In this document: positions 9,635 through 17,512 of the stretch, in pieces | Numbering within the stretch: the stretch's first letter is position 1 | Layout of the letters: the number at the start of each line of letters is the position of its first letter | Assembly (NCBI RefSeq): GCF_003429565.1 | Contig: NZ_QUAK01000237.1 | Coordinates: forward strand, 1 to 64,000 | Direction: 5' to 3' | DNA: 64,000 nt | Origin: Streptomyces triticagri | Lineage (GTDB): Bacteria > Actinomycetota > Actinomycetes > Streptomycetales > Streptomycetaceae | Notes under the pieces: generated by a model | The model's database searches: none | What the model was told of the DNA's origin: nothing | The model's input: only the letters and a program-made list of their open reading frames with translations | Program-made: the position numbers and the translations under genes

Positions 9635-10599
9635 CGGGCGGCCCCCGCCGCGGCCGTCGCATCCGCTCCGGCGATCAGGCCCCGGCCGTGCTCGACGAGC
9701 CGGGCGAGCTGTTCGACGTGGTCGGCCGGGGGTTCGTGCAGCGGCGGCCGCACCTCCCCGACGTCCAGGCCGCGCAGCCGTACGCCGGCCTTGACCAGGG
9801 AGACGGCGTACCCCTTGCCGCGGGCCCGCAGTTCGACGAGCGGGCGGTAGAAGCCGTCCAGGAGCCGGTTCGCGGTGGCGTCGTCGCCCGTGTTGAGGGC
9901 CCGGTGGAAGGCGAGGGCGATCTCCGGGGCGAAGGCAAAGACGGCCGAGGAGTACAGGAGTACGCCGATGCCGCGGTACGCGAGGCTGGTGAGCTCGGCG
10001 GTGGGCAGGCCGTTGAAGTACAGGACGTCCTCGAGTCCCGCCGCTCGTACGGCACTTACCGTGCGCTGCATCAGGTCGAGGTCGCCGAGGCCGTCCTTGA
10101 AGCCGATGATGCGCGGATGGCGGGCGAGTTCCACGACGGTGTCGGGGGTGAGGACGGCGTTGTCCCGCTGGTAGACGACGACGTCCAGGGGTGTGGCGTC
10201 GGCGAGCGCGGTGAAGTGCCGGATCAGGCCCTCCTGCGCGGCGACCACCAGGTACGGCGGCATGGCGAGCAGTCCGTCGGCGCCGGCGGCCTGGGCGAGG
10301 TGCGCGAAGTGCGCGGCGAGCGCGGTGCCGTAGCCGGCGCCCGCGACGACCGGGACCCGCCCCTCGATGGCTTCGACCGCGGCCGCCACACAGTCCCGGA
10401 ACTCCTCGGGGGTGAGCGCGTGGAACTCGCCGGTCCCGCAGCAGGCGAACACCGCCGCCGCACCCGCGTCGACACCCTGGCGCACATGCCTGCGGTAGAC
10501 GTCCAGGTCCACGGAGCCGTCGGGCCCGAAGGCGGTGACCGGGAAGAACAACGGCCCGCTGGGGATGCTGAGCCGGGCGGCGAGCGGGGCTGGTGTCAC
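9631..10599 (-). CDS. kdgD: 5-dehydro-4-deoxyglucarate dehydratase
   Basis: A 322-residue class I aldolase-fold enzyme that dehydrates and decarboxylates 5-dehydro-4-deoxy-D-glucarate to 2,5-dioxopentanoate (alpha-ketoglutaric semialdehyde). The active-site lysine is Lys168 in RIIGFKDGLGDLDLMQR. VVYQRDNAVL and FACCGTGEFHALTPEEF are diagnostic of KdgD rather than DapA. The track frame extends to 10668, but the GTG at 10599 has AGGGAGAG close upstream and gives the normal N-terminus (PLAARLSIPSGPLFFPVTAF). It leads a two-gene operon and is divergent from udh. Its product is the substrate of the aldehyde dehydrogenase type encoded at 42-1571. Confidence 0.92.
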   Translation of the reverse strand: MTPAPLAARLSIPSGPLFFPVTAFGPDGSVDLDVYRRHVRQGVDAGAAAVFACCGTGEFHALTPEEFRDCVAAAVEAIEGRVPVVAGAGYGTALAAHFAHLAQAAGADGLLAMPPYLVVAAQEGLIRHFTALADATPLDVVVYQRDNAVLTPDTVVELARHPRIIGFKDGLGDLDLMQRTVSAVRAAGLEDVLYFNGLPTAELTSLAYRGIGVLLYSSAVFAFAPEIALAFHRALNTGDDATANRLLDGFYRPLVELRARGKGYAVSLVKAGVRLRGLDVGEVRPPLHEPPADHVEQLARLVEHGRGLIAGADATAAAGAAR

Positions 10600-10880
10600 G
10601 GACTCTCCCTGGGCAGCGGCGGACCCGCGCGCGATCCGGGCCACGAGTCGGGCGCCTCGGGTGACCACCGTGCACGTTTCTGATCCGCGTCCATATTTCT
10701 GAACTCGTTCACGCTAAGACGCCGTCCAGGCGCCGGTCAACCCGGAGAACGGGCAACTCATCAGCGATTTCCCGCACTTCATGAGCACGGCGCCCGACTC
10801 TTGACCTGGTCACGACGCAATCCTTAGCGTGTCCACGCATGTGAATGGCGTACCACACTATGCACATCTGAGGAGAACCG
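10600..10880. promoter_or_regulatory. Divergent kdgD/udh promoter region
   Basis: 281 bp without a gene. It holds a perfect 12-bp palindrome TGAACTCGTTCA (10700-10711) and a direct repeat TTTCTGAT/TTTCTGAA (10677 and 10696) that shares the CTGAAC half-site with the iclR/ALDH operator. A good sigma-70-type promoter faces udh: TTGACC (10801-10806), 18 bp, TAGCGT (10825-10830). The udh ribosome site is GAGGAGA just before 10881. Confidence 0.55.
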
Positions 10881-11705
10881 ATGCCCGCACCCCGCACCGT
10901 CCTGCTCACCGGCGCCGCGGGCGGCCTCGGCACTCTGATGCGCGACCTGCTGCCGGCGTACGGATACGACCTGCGCCTCCTGGACGCCCGGCCGGTCGAG
11001 GGCGAACCCGGGGCGATCACGGCCGACCTCGGCGACCTGGCCGCGCTCAGGGAGGCGGTCCGGGGCGTGGACGCGATCGTCCACCTGGCGGGCATCTCCC
11101 TGGAAGCCCCGTTCGAGAAGATTTTGCGGTCGAACATCGAGGGCACGTACCACCTCTACGAGGCGGCCCGCGAAGAGGGCGTCGGACGCGTCGTGTTCGC
11201 ATCCTCGAACCACGCCGTCGGCTTCACCCCACGCCCGCGCGGGGCGACCCCGCTGTCCGATTCCGCGCTGATCCCGATCGACACCCCGCACCGCCCCGAC
11301 ACCTTCTACGGACTGTCGAAGTCGTTCGGCGAGGACCTGGCCCAGCTCTACTGGGACCTGCACGGTCTGGAGACGGTGTCCGTACGGATCGGCTCCTGCT
11401 TTCCGGAGCCGACGTCGGTGCGGATGCTGTCGGTCTGGATGAGCCCGGAAGACGGTGCACGGCTCTTCCACGCGGCGCTCACCGCCGAGGACGTCGGCCA
11501 CTCGGTGGTGTACGGCTCCTCGGCCAACACCCGCCTGTGGTGGGACCTCACCTCGGCCCGCGCACTCGGCTACGACCCGCGGGACAACTCGGAGTCCTTC
11601 GCCCCGAAGCTCCTCGCCGCGGAGGGCGAACTCGACGACACCAACCCGGACCACGCCCACCTGGGCGGCCACTTCTGCACCAACCCACCGATCTGGCCCT
11701 TCTAG
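10881..11705 (+). CDS. udh: Uronate dehydrogenase (NAD+)
   Basis: A 274-residue extended short-chain dehydrogenase that oxidises D-glucuronate or D-galacturonate to the aldarolactone. The Rossmann motif TGAAGGLG is at residues 10-17. The catalytic Tyr143-x3-Lys147 is in YGLSK. FASSNHAVGF, RIGSCFPEPTSVRML and the WWD segment after SANTRL match the Udh group and separate it from sugar-nucleotide epimerases. Strong ribosome site. With kdgD (divergent) and the distant ALDH it supplies three of four steps from uronate to 2-oxoglutarate; glucarate dehydratase is not in this window. Confidence 0.9.
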   Translation: MPAPRTVLLTGAAGGLGTLMRDLLPAYGYDLRLLDARPVEGEPGAITADLGDLAALREAVRGVDAIVHLAGISLEAPFEKILRSNIEGTYHLYEAAREEGVGRVVFASSNHAVGFTPRPRGATPLSDSALIPIDTPHRPDTFYGLSKSFGEDLAQLYWDLHGLETVSVRIGSCFPEPTSVRMLSVWMSPEDGARLFHAALTAEDVGHSVVYGSSANTRLWWDLTSARALGYDPRDNSESFAPKLLAAEGELDDTNPDHAHLGGHFCTNPPIWPF

Positions 11706-12032
11706 CCCCTCCGATTCCCCGAAGCCCCTATCCCTCTAAGCCCCTCCGGCGTTTGAGGAGGCCACTCCGGCAGGAGTCTCCGGTGAAAGGGCGGGCCAGG
11801 GGCCATCCAAACCCGCCCCGGGCACCAAACGGGCACCCGGAACGGGCCATACGGGCACCGCGCTGCCCGTTTCCCCCGCTCGAGCCCAGCTCGAAGCCCA
11901 CTCCGCCCCCGCGGAACGGGCAGACACGGGCAGAATCGAGTCCGTGCGGGCTCTGTCACCCCCGCCCACGGCGCTGTACAACTCTCCTCACAGGCCCGAA
12001 CGGGCAGTGGAACCGCAGCGAAGGACCAGGCA
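11706..12032. promoter_or_regulatory. Intergenic region with a dispersed repeat and an ACGGGCA iteron cluster
   Basis: 327 bp without a credible gene. First comes a copy of the CCCCTCCGGCGTTTGAGGAGG repeat (11741-11761), probably ending the udh transcript. Then ACGGGCA occurs at 11829, 11851, 11864 (inverted, TGCCCGT), 11916, 11926 and 12000, plus ACGGGCC at 11842 and another ACGGGCA at 12081 inside the next gene. The inverted pair 11827-11835/11864-11872 is AAACGGGCA/TGCCCGTTT. Clustered short repeats upstream of a DeoR-family gene suggest its operators. Confidence 0.55.
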
Positions 12033-12797
12033 GTGAACGCCGAGGAACGCCAGCGAGAGATCGTCCGAGCCGCTCGACGCACGGGCAGCGTCGACGTGAA
12101 CGACCTCGCGGACGAACTCGGCGTCGCGAAGGAGACCGTCCGCCGCGATCTGCGCGCCCTGGAGGACCACGGCCTGGTCCGCCGCACCCACGGCGGCGCC
12201 CACCCCGTGGAGAGCGCCGGCTTCGAGACGACGCTCGCCTACCGCACCACCGTGCACGTACCGGAGAAGCGCCGGATCGCGACCGCCGCGGCCGAGCTCA
12301 CCGGCGACGCGGAAACGGTCTTCGTCGACGAGGGGTTCACGCCCCAGCTGATCGCCGAGGCGCTGCCCCGGGACCGCCCGCTGACCGTACTCACCGCCTC
12401 GCTCGCCACCGCGGGCGCGCTCTCCCGGGCGGAGAACGAGTTCACCGTGCTGCTGCTCGGCGGCCGGGTGCGTCCCGGCACGCTCGCCACCGTCGACCAC
12501 TGGACGGCGAAGATGCTCGCCGGGTTCGTCATCGACCTCGCGTTCATCGGCGCCAACGGCATCTCCCGCGACCACGGCCTGACCACCCCCGACCCGGCGG
12601 TCAGCGAGGTCAAGTCGCAGGCCATGCGGGCGGCTCGACGTCATGTGTTCGCCGGGGTGCACACCAAGTTCGGCGCGGTGAGCTTCTGCCGGTTCGCCCG
12701 TGTCGGTGACTTCGAGGCCATCGTCACGGACACCCAGCTGCCCGCCGCCGAGGCACACCGCTACGCCCTGCAGGGCCCCCAGGTCATCCGCGTCTGA
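12033..12797 (+). CDS. DeoR/GlpR-family sugar-responsive regulator
   Basis: 254 residues: N-terminal DeoR winged helix (residues 4-60; VNDLADELGVAKETVRRDL then HGLVRRTHGGA) and a C-terminal sugar-phosphate-binding DeoRC domain (about 75-235; VFVDEGFTPQLIAEAL, LLLGGRVRPGT, FIGANGIS). These proteins repress sugar and polyol operons and are released by phosphorylated sugars. GTG start with AAGGA upstream. It precedes an ABC importer and a polyol-type dehydrogenase, its likely targets; repeated ACGGGCA motifs upstream point to autoregulation. Confidence 0.9.
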   Translation: MNAEERQREIVRAARRTGSVDVNDLADELGVAKETVRRDLRALEDHGLVRRTHGGAHPVESAGFETTLAYRTTVHVPEKRRIATAAAELTGDAETVFVDEGFTPQLIAEALPRDRPLTVLTASLATAGALSRAENEFTVLLLGGRVRPGTLATVDHWTAKMLAGFVIDLAFIGANGISRDHGLTTPDPAVSEVKSQAMRAARRHVFAGVHTKFGAVSFCRFARVGDFEAIVTDTQLPAAEAHRYALQGPQVIRV

Positions 12798-12931
12798 CCC
12801 GACACACCAGCCCCATACCGCTCCCCTCAGCTGCGGGCCGCACCGGCCGCCGGCCGGCCCGCGCACGCCCTCATCCCTCATCCCTCACTCCTCACCCCTC
12901 ATCCGAACCCCCGACCCGTTCAGGAGCCTTC

Positions 12932-14293
12932 ATGCGAATCAAGGGCCGACTCCGAACACGCGCCCCGATCGCCCTTGCAGCCACCGGCGCGCTGCTGCTC
13001 TCCGGCTGCTGGACCGGCGCCGGCGGCACCGGCTCGGGCGGTGACTCCATCGACGTACTGATGGTCAACAACCCGCAGATGGCGGAGCTGCAGAAGCTCA
13101 CCGCCAAGCACTTCACCCGAAAGACCGGGATCAAGGTGAACTTCACCGTGCTGCCGGAGAACGACGTCCGCGACAAGATCAGCCAGGACTTCGCCAACCA
13201 GGCGGGCCAGTACGACGTCGCCACCCTCAGCAACTACGAGATCCCGATCTACGCCAAGAACGGCTGGCTCCGCGACCTCGACGGCTATGTCTCCAAGGAC
13301 AAGGCCTTCGACCAGCAGGACATCCTGCCGCCGATGCGCCAGTCGCTGACCGGCGAGGACGGCAAGCTCTACGGGCAGCCCTTCTACGGCGAATCGTCGT
13401 TCCTGATGTACCGCAAGGACGTCTTCGAGAAGGCCGGTCTGAAGATGCCGAAGAAGCCGACCTGGCAGCAGGTGGGCGAGCTGGCCGCGAAGGTGGACGC
13501 TGCCGAGAAGGACATGAAGGGCATCTGCCTGCGCGGGCTGCCCGGTTGGGGCGAGCTGACCGCACCGCTGACCAGCGTGGTGAACACGTTCGGCGGCACC
13601 TGGTTCGAGAAGGACTGGACGGCGAAGCTCGACTCCCCCGAGTTCAAGCAGGCCGTCTCGTTCTACGTCGATCTGGTGCGGGAGCACGGCCAGTCCGGCG
13701 CCGCCCAGTCCGGATACGCGGAGTGCCTCAACAACCTCACCCAGGGCAAGACCGCCATGTGGTACGACGCCACGGCCGCCGCCGGCTCCCTGGAATCGGC
13801 CAACTCCCCGGTCAAGGGCAAGATCGGCTACGTACCGGCGCCGGTGAACCGCACCGAGTCCTCCGGATGGCTCTACACCTGGGCCTGGGGCCTGCAGAAG
13901 GCGTCCCCGAACCCGGACAAGGCCTGGAAGTTCATCTCCTGGGCCTCCAGCAAGGAGTACGAGGAGCTGGTCGGCGAGGAGATCGGCTGGGCCAACGTCC
14001 CGGCCGGCAAGCGCGCTTCGACGTACGAGAACCCCGAGTACCGCAAGGAGGCCGCGGCCTTCCAGGAGGTCACCCGCGCCGCGATCGCGGACGCACGGCC
14101 GCGTGACCCCGGGGTGCAGCCGCGGCCCGCGCCCGGCATCCAGTTCGTCGGGATCCCCGAATTCACCGATCTCGGCACCAAGGTCTCGCAGGAGATCAGC
14201 GCGGCCATCGCGGGCCGCCAGTCCGTGAACAGCGCTCTGGCGAAGTCCCAGCGCCTCGCCGAGGACATCTCGAAGGAGTACGAGGGCCGATGA
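12932..14293 (+). CDS. ABC sugar/polyol-binding lipoprotein
   Basis: A 453-residue extracellular solute-binding protein (family 1). The signal peptide ends in lipobox LLSGC with the lipidated cysteine at residue 26. The mature part has the typical VLMVNNPQMAELQKLTAKHF start, GKLYGQPFYGESSFLMYRKD, and GKTAMWYDATAAAGSL near the hinge. It captures a carbohydrate for the two permeases encoded next; the closing dehydrogenase suggests a sugar alcohol. The ribosome site GGAG is seven bases from the ATG. The stop overlaps the next start (ATGA). Substrate inferred. Confidence 0.92.
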   Translation: MRIKGRLRTRAPIALAATGALLLSGCWTGAGGTGSGGDSIDVLMVNNPQMAELQKLTAKHFTRKTGIKVNFTVLPENDVRDKISQDFANQAGQYDVATLSNYEIPIYAKNGWLRDLDGYVSKDKAFDQQDILPPMRQSLTGEDGKLYGQPFYGESSFLMYRKDVFEKAGLKMPKKPTWQQVGELAAKVDAAEKDMKGICLRGLPGWGELTAPLTSVVNTFGGTWFEKDWTAKLDSPEFKQAVSFYVDLVREHGQSGAAQSGYAECLNNLTQGKTAMWYDATAAAGSLESANSPVKGKIGYVPAPVNRTESSGWLYTWAWGLQKASPNPDKAWKFISWASSKEYEELVGEEIGWANVPAGKRASTYENPEYRKEAAAFQEVTRAAIADARPRDPGVQPRPAPGIQFVGIPEFTDLGTKVSQEISAAIAGRQSVNSALAKSQRLAEDISKEYEGR

Positions 14294-15228
14294 CCGCCAC
14301 CGCCGCTCCCCCCGCCGGCACCGACGCCGCCGCACCCGTGACGCACAGGCCGAGCCGGCTGCGCGCCTGGGCCACCCGGGCGCCGCTGCTCCCCGCCCTG
14401 GTCTTCATGATCGTGGTCACCCAACTACCGTTCGTGGCCACCCTGGTGATCTCGTTCTTCGACTGGAACGCGCTCTATCCGGACGCCCGCAGCTTCGCCG
14501 GCTTCGGCAACTACCAGGAGGTCCTCACCGACCCGGACCTGCGCAAGTCGGTGTTCACCACCATCCTGCTCACCGCGACCGTGGTCCTGGTCAGCCTGGT
14601 GCTCGGACTTGCGCTCGCGCTGCTGCTCGACCGGAAGTTCCGCGGCCGTGCGGCCGTGCGCACCCTGCTCATCGCGCCGTTCCTGCTGGTCCCGGTGGCC
14701 GCCGCGCTGCTGTGGAAGCACGTGCTCTACAACCCCGAATACGGGCTGCTCAACGGCCTGTTGAACTGGGTGGGCGGACCGCAGCCCGACTGGGTGTCGA
14801 ACACTCCGCTGCTCGCCATCGAGGCATCGCTGATCTGGCAGTGGACGCCGTTCATGATGCTGATCCTGCTCGCCGGTCTGCAGAGCCGGTCTCCCGAACT
14901 CCTGGAGGCCGCCCGGATCGACGGGGCGTCGAACGTGCAGATCTTCCGGCACATGACGCTGCCGCATCTGCGGCGCTACCTCGAACTCGGGGCATTGCTC
15001 GGCTCGATCTACATCGTTCAGCACTTCGACGCCGTGTTCACCATCACCTCCGGCGGCCTCGGCACCGCCAACCTGCCGTACACCGTCTACCAGAGCTTCT
15101 ACCAGGCGCACGAGAACGGTCTGGCCTCCGCGGCCGGCGTGCTCGTCGTCATCGGATCCCTGATCATCGCGACCTTCGCCCTGCGCGTGGTGTCGTCCCT
15201 CTTCCGCGAGGAGGTGTCCCGCGCATGA
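14290..15228 (+). CDS. ABC sugar transporter permease (MalF-type)
   Basis: 312 residues with six predicted membrane spans; the first follows RAPLLPALVFMIVVTQLPFV-like sequence after a 30-residue cytoplasmic leader. The ATPase-coupling EAA loop is EAARIDGASNVQIFRHMTLP. First of two permease subunits of the importer; its ATG overlaps the lipoprotein stop and its TGA overlaps the next ATG. No ATPase gene is in the operon. Streptomyces carbohydrate importers normally share the MsiK ATPase encoded elsewhere. Confidence 0.92.
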   Translation: MTATAAPPAGTDAAAPVTHRPSRLRAWATRAPLLPALVFMIVVTQLPFVATLVISFFDWNALYPDARSFAGFGNYQEVLTDPDLRKSVFTTILLTATVVLVSLVLGLALALLLDRKFRGRAAVRTLLIAPFLLVPVAAALLWKHVLYNPEYGLLNGLLNWVGGPQPDWVSNTPLLAIEASLIWQWTPFMMLILLAGLQSRSPELLEAARIDGASNVQIFRHMTLPHLRRYLELGALLGSIYIVQHFDAVFTITSGGLGTANLPYTVYQSFYQAHENGLASAAGVLVVIGSLIIATFALRVVSSLFREEVSRA

Positions 15229-16121
15229 GCGCCACCGCACCCACCACGCCCGCGCCGCCGGCGACCGTCGGTACCAGGAACACCCCGGGCCCGTCACCGG
15301 CACGGCGGCGCAGTGCCGCGCTCGGGCTGCTCGCCTGGCTGGCCGGCATTCTCTTCGTACTGCCGCTGGCGTGGATGACCCTGACGTCGTTCCACTCCGA
15401 GGAGGACGCGGCGACCAATCCGCCGTCGGTGGCCGCCTCGCTCACCCTCGACGGGTACCGCGAGTTCTTCGGGGCCGCGGGCGGCGCGAGCCCCTGGCCC
15501 GCGCTGATCAACTCGACGGTGGCGTCGGTGGGTTCGACCCTGCTCGTCCTCGTACTCGCGCTGCCCGCCGCGTACGCCCTGTCGATCCGGCCGGTGAAGA
15601 AGTGGACGGACGTCCTGTTCTTCTTCCTGTCCACGAAGATGCTGCCCGTGGTCGCCGGACTGCTTCCGCTGTATCTGTTCGCCAAGAACACCGGGATGCT
15701 CGACAACATCTGGCTGCTCGTCCTGCTCTACACCTCGATGAATCTGCCGATCGCGGTGTGGATGATGCAGTCGTTCCTCGCCGAGGTGCCGGTGGCGGTC
15801 ATCGAGGCGGCGCAGATCGACGGGGCGAAACTGCCCACGGTGCTCGCCCGGGTGGTCGCGCCGATCGCCGCTCCCGGGATCGCCGCCACGGCTCTGATCT
15901 GCTTCATCTTCAGCTGGAACGAGCTGCTGTTCGCCCGGGTGCTGACCGGCGTCGTCGCGCAGACCGCACCCGTCTTCCTGACCGGCTTCATCACCAGCCA
16001 GGGCCTGTTCCTGGCCAAGGTGTGCGCCGCGTCCCTCGTGATCTCCCTGCCGGTGCTCGCCGCGGGGTTCGCCGCCCAGGACAAACTCGTCCAGGGCCTG
16101 TCCCTTGGAGCCGTGAAGTGA
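15225..16121 (+). CDS. ABC sugar transporter permease (MalG-type)
   Basis: 298 residues with six membrane spans and the EAA loop EAAQIDGAKLPTVLARVVAP. MalG-type permeases pair with a MalF-type partner, here the gene just upstream. An ATGA overlap on the 5' side and a GTGA overlap with the following dehydrogenase indicate one translationally coupled operon. The cytoplasmic N-terminus is rich in proline, alanine and threonine (about residues 3-27). Confidence 0.92.
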   Translation: MSATAPTTPAPPATVGTRNTPGPSPARRRSAALGLLAWLAGILFVLPLAWMTLTSFHSEEDAATNPPSVAASLTLDGYREFFGAAGGASPWPALINSTVASVGSTLLVLVLALPAAYALSIRPVKKWTDVLFFFLSTKMLPVVAGLLPLYLFAKNTGMLDNIWLLVLLYTSMNLPIAVWMMQSFLAEVPVAVIEAAQIDGAKLPTVLARVVAPIAAPGIAATALICFIFSWNELLFARVLTGVVAQTAPVFLTGFITSQGLFLAKVCAASLVISLPVLAAGFAAQDKLVQGLSLGAVK

Positions 16122-17107
16122 AAGCAGCCGTCATCGAGTCCGTGGGCAAGGCCGTCGTCTCGGAGGTGCCCGACCCGACCCCTGAGCCGGGGCAGGTCGT
16201 CGTCGAGGTCGCGGCGTGCGGACTGTGCGGCACCGATCTGCACATCCTGCAGGGCGAGTTCGCACCCACCCTGCCCATCGTGCCCGGGCACGAGTTCGCG
16301 GGCGAGGTGGTCGCCCTCGGCAGCGGGGTCACCTCGGTCGCGGTCGGCGACCGGGTCGCCGTCGACCCCTCGCTGTACTGCTACGCCTGCCGGTACTGCC
16401 GTACGGGGCACAACAACCTCTGCGAGCGGTGGGCGGCGATCGGGGTGAGCACCGCGGGCGGCGCCGCCCAGTACGCCGTCGCCCCGGAGTCGAACTGCGT
16501 CAAGCTCCCGGACCACATCCGGACCGCCGACGCGGCGCTGATCGAGCCGCTGTCCTGCGCGGTGCGCGGCTATGACGTACTGAACTCCCGGCTCGGCTCG
16601 CACGTCCTGATCTACGGCTCCGGCACGATGGGCCTGATGATGCTGGAGCTGGCCAAGAAGACCGGCGCCGCGAGCGTCGACGTGGTGGATCTGAATCCCG
16701 AACGGCTCGCCACGGCACAGCAGTTGGGCGTCAGCGCGGCGGCGGCCGGCGCGGACGAGCTGGACCGGCCGCAGGGCTGGGACGTGGTCATCGACGCGAC
16801 GGGGAACGCTGCGGCGATCCAGGACGGGATCGGGCGGGTCGCGAAGGCCGGCACCTTCCTGCAGTTCGGCGTCGCCGACTATGCGACGACGGCCACCATC
16901 GAGCCGTACAAGATCTACAACCAGGAGATCACCATCACCGGCTCGATGGCCGTCCTGCACAGCTACGAGCGGGCCGCCGAGCTCTTCGCCGGCGGGGTGC
17001 TCGATCCGGAGGTGTTCATCAGCGACCGGCTGCCGCTGGACTCGTACCCGGACGCCCTTGCGCGGTTCGCGTCCGGGGTGGGGCGGAAGATCGTGGTGGT
17101 GCCGTAG
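16118..17107 (+). CDS. Zinc-dependent polyol/alcohol dehydrogenase (MDR family)
   Basis: 329 residues. Catalytic zinc ligands are Cys37 (GLCGTD) and the GHE motif (His58-Glu59). The four structural-zinc cysteines are 88, 91, 94 and 102 (SLYCYACRYCRTGHNNLCE). A Rossmann motif GSGTMGLM follows. This layout matches sorbitol/xylitol- and threonine-dehydrogenase-like enzymes that oxidise a secondary alcohol with NAD+. As last gene of the importer operon (GTG overlapping the permease stop) it probably oxidises the imported polyol to a ketose. The exact substrate cannot be read from sequence. Confidence 0.9.
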   Translation: MKAAVIESVGKAVVSEVPDPTPEPGQVVVEVAACGLCGTDLHILQGEFAPTLPIVPGHEFAGEVVALGSGVTSVAVGDRVAVDPSLYCYACRYCRTGHNNLCERWAAIGVSTAGGAAQYAVAPESNCVKLPDHIRTADAALIEPLSCAVRGYDVLNSRLGSHVLIYGSGTMGLMMLELAKKTGAASVDVVDLNPERLATAQQLGVSAAAAGADELDRPQGWDVVIDATGNAAAIQDGIGRVAKAGTFLQFGVADYATTATIEPYKIYNQEITITGSMAVLHSYERAAELFAGGVLDPEVFISDRLPLDSYPDALARFASGVGRKIVVVP

Positions 17108-17181
17108 GCACGCATGCCGTTGTCCCGGCCCTCGGCGAAAACCCGTTTCGCCGGGGGCCGCGGCTGTCTACGCTGCCCGCC

Positions 17182-17406
17182 ATGGGCAGACCCGGGGGAT
17201 TCAGCTACGAGCAGTTCGGTGACGGCAGCGTGGTCATCACACACCAGGGACGCACGGCCGGCACGCTGCGCGGCGCCCGGGCCGACAAGTTCCTCGCGGA
17301 GGTCGCGTCCGGCGACGCCCAACTGGTGATGGCCCGCTGGACCGGCGCCTACAAGCACGGGAACGAGCGCATGGCGCGCAACCATCCGCGCAACCGCGGG
17401 CGCTGA
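17182..17406 (+). CDS. Small conserved actinobacterial protein, unknown function
   Basis: 74 residues, basic C-terminus (ERMARNHPRNRGR), with a compact beta-like N-terminal part GFSYEQFGDGSVVITHQGRT. I know no named family for it. Codon use is typical of the genome and the opposite strand offers no better reading. It stands alone between the polyol operon and the TerD gene. A nucleic-acid-related role is possible from the basic tail, but this is speculation. No clear ribosome site before the ATG. Confidence 0.6.
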   Translation: MGRPGGFSYEQFGDGSVVITHQGRTAGTLRGARADKFLAEVASGDAQLVMARWTGAYKHGNERMARNHPRNRGR

Positions 17407-17512
17407 GCCCGGGCCATGGCCGGGCCGTGTCCCGGAATGCCCCGTTCGAGTGGATGTCAATCGCTCGCGCAGGTAAGGGAACGGTAAAGCGGGGTCGTTC
17501 GTTACCTCGGTC

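Noticed and set aside
11736..11981. 81-residue frame between udh and the DeoR gene
   Set aside because: Its C-terminus is only the translation of the dispersed repeat (VASSNAGGA), and the rest lies over the ACGGGCA cluster.
15371..16117. Upstream extension of the zinc dehydrogenase frame (578 codons)
   Set aside because: It overlaps the MalG-type permease in another frame; the GTG at 16118 starts the conserved dehydrogenase N-terminus.
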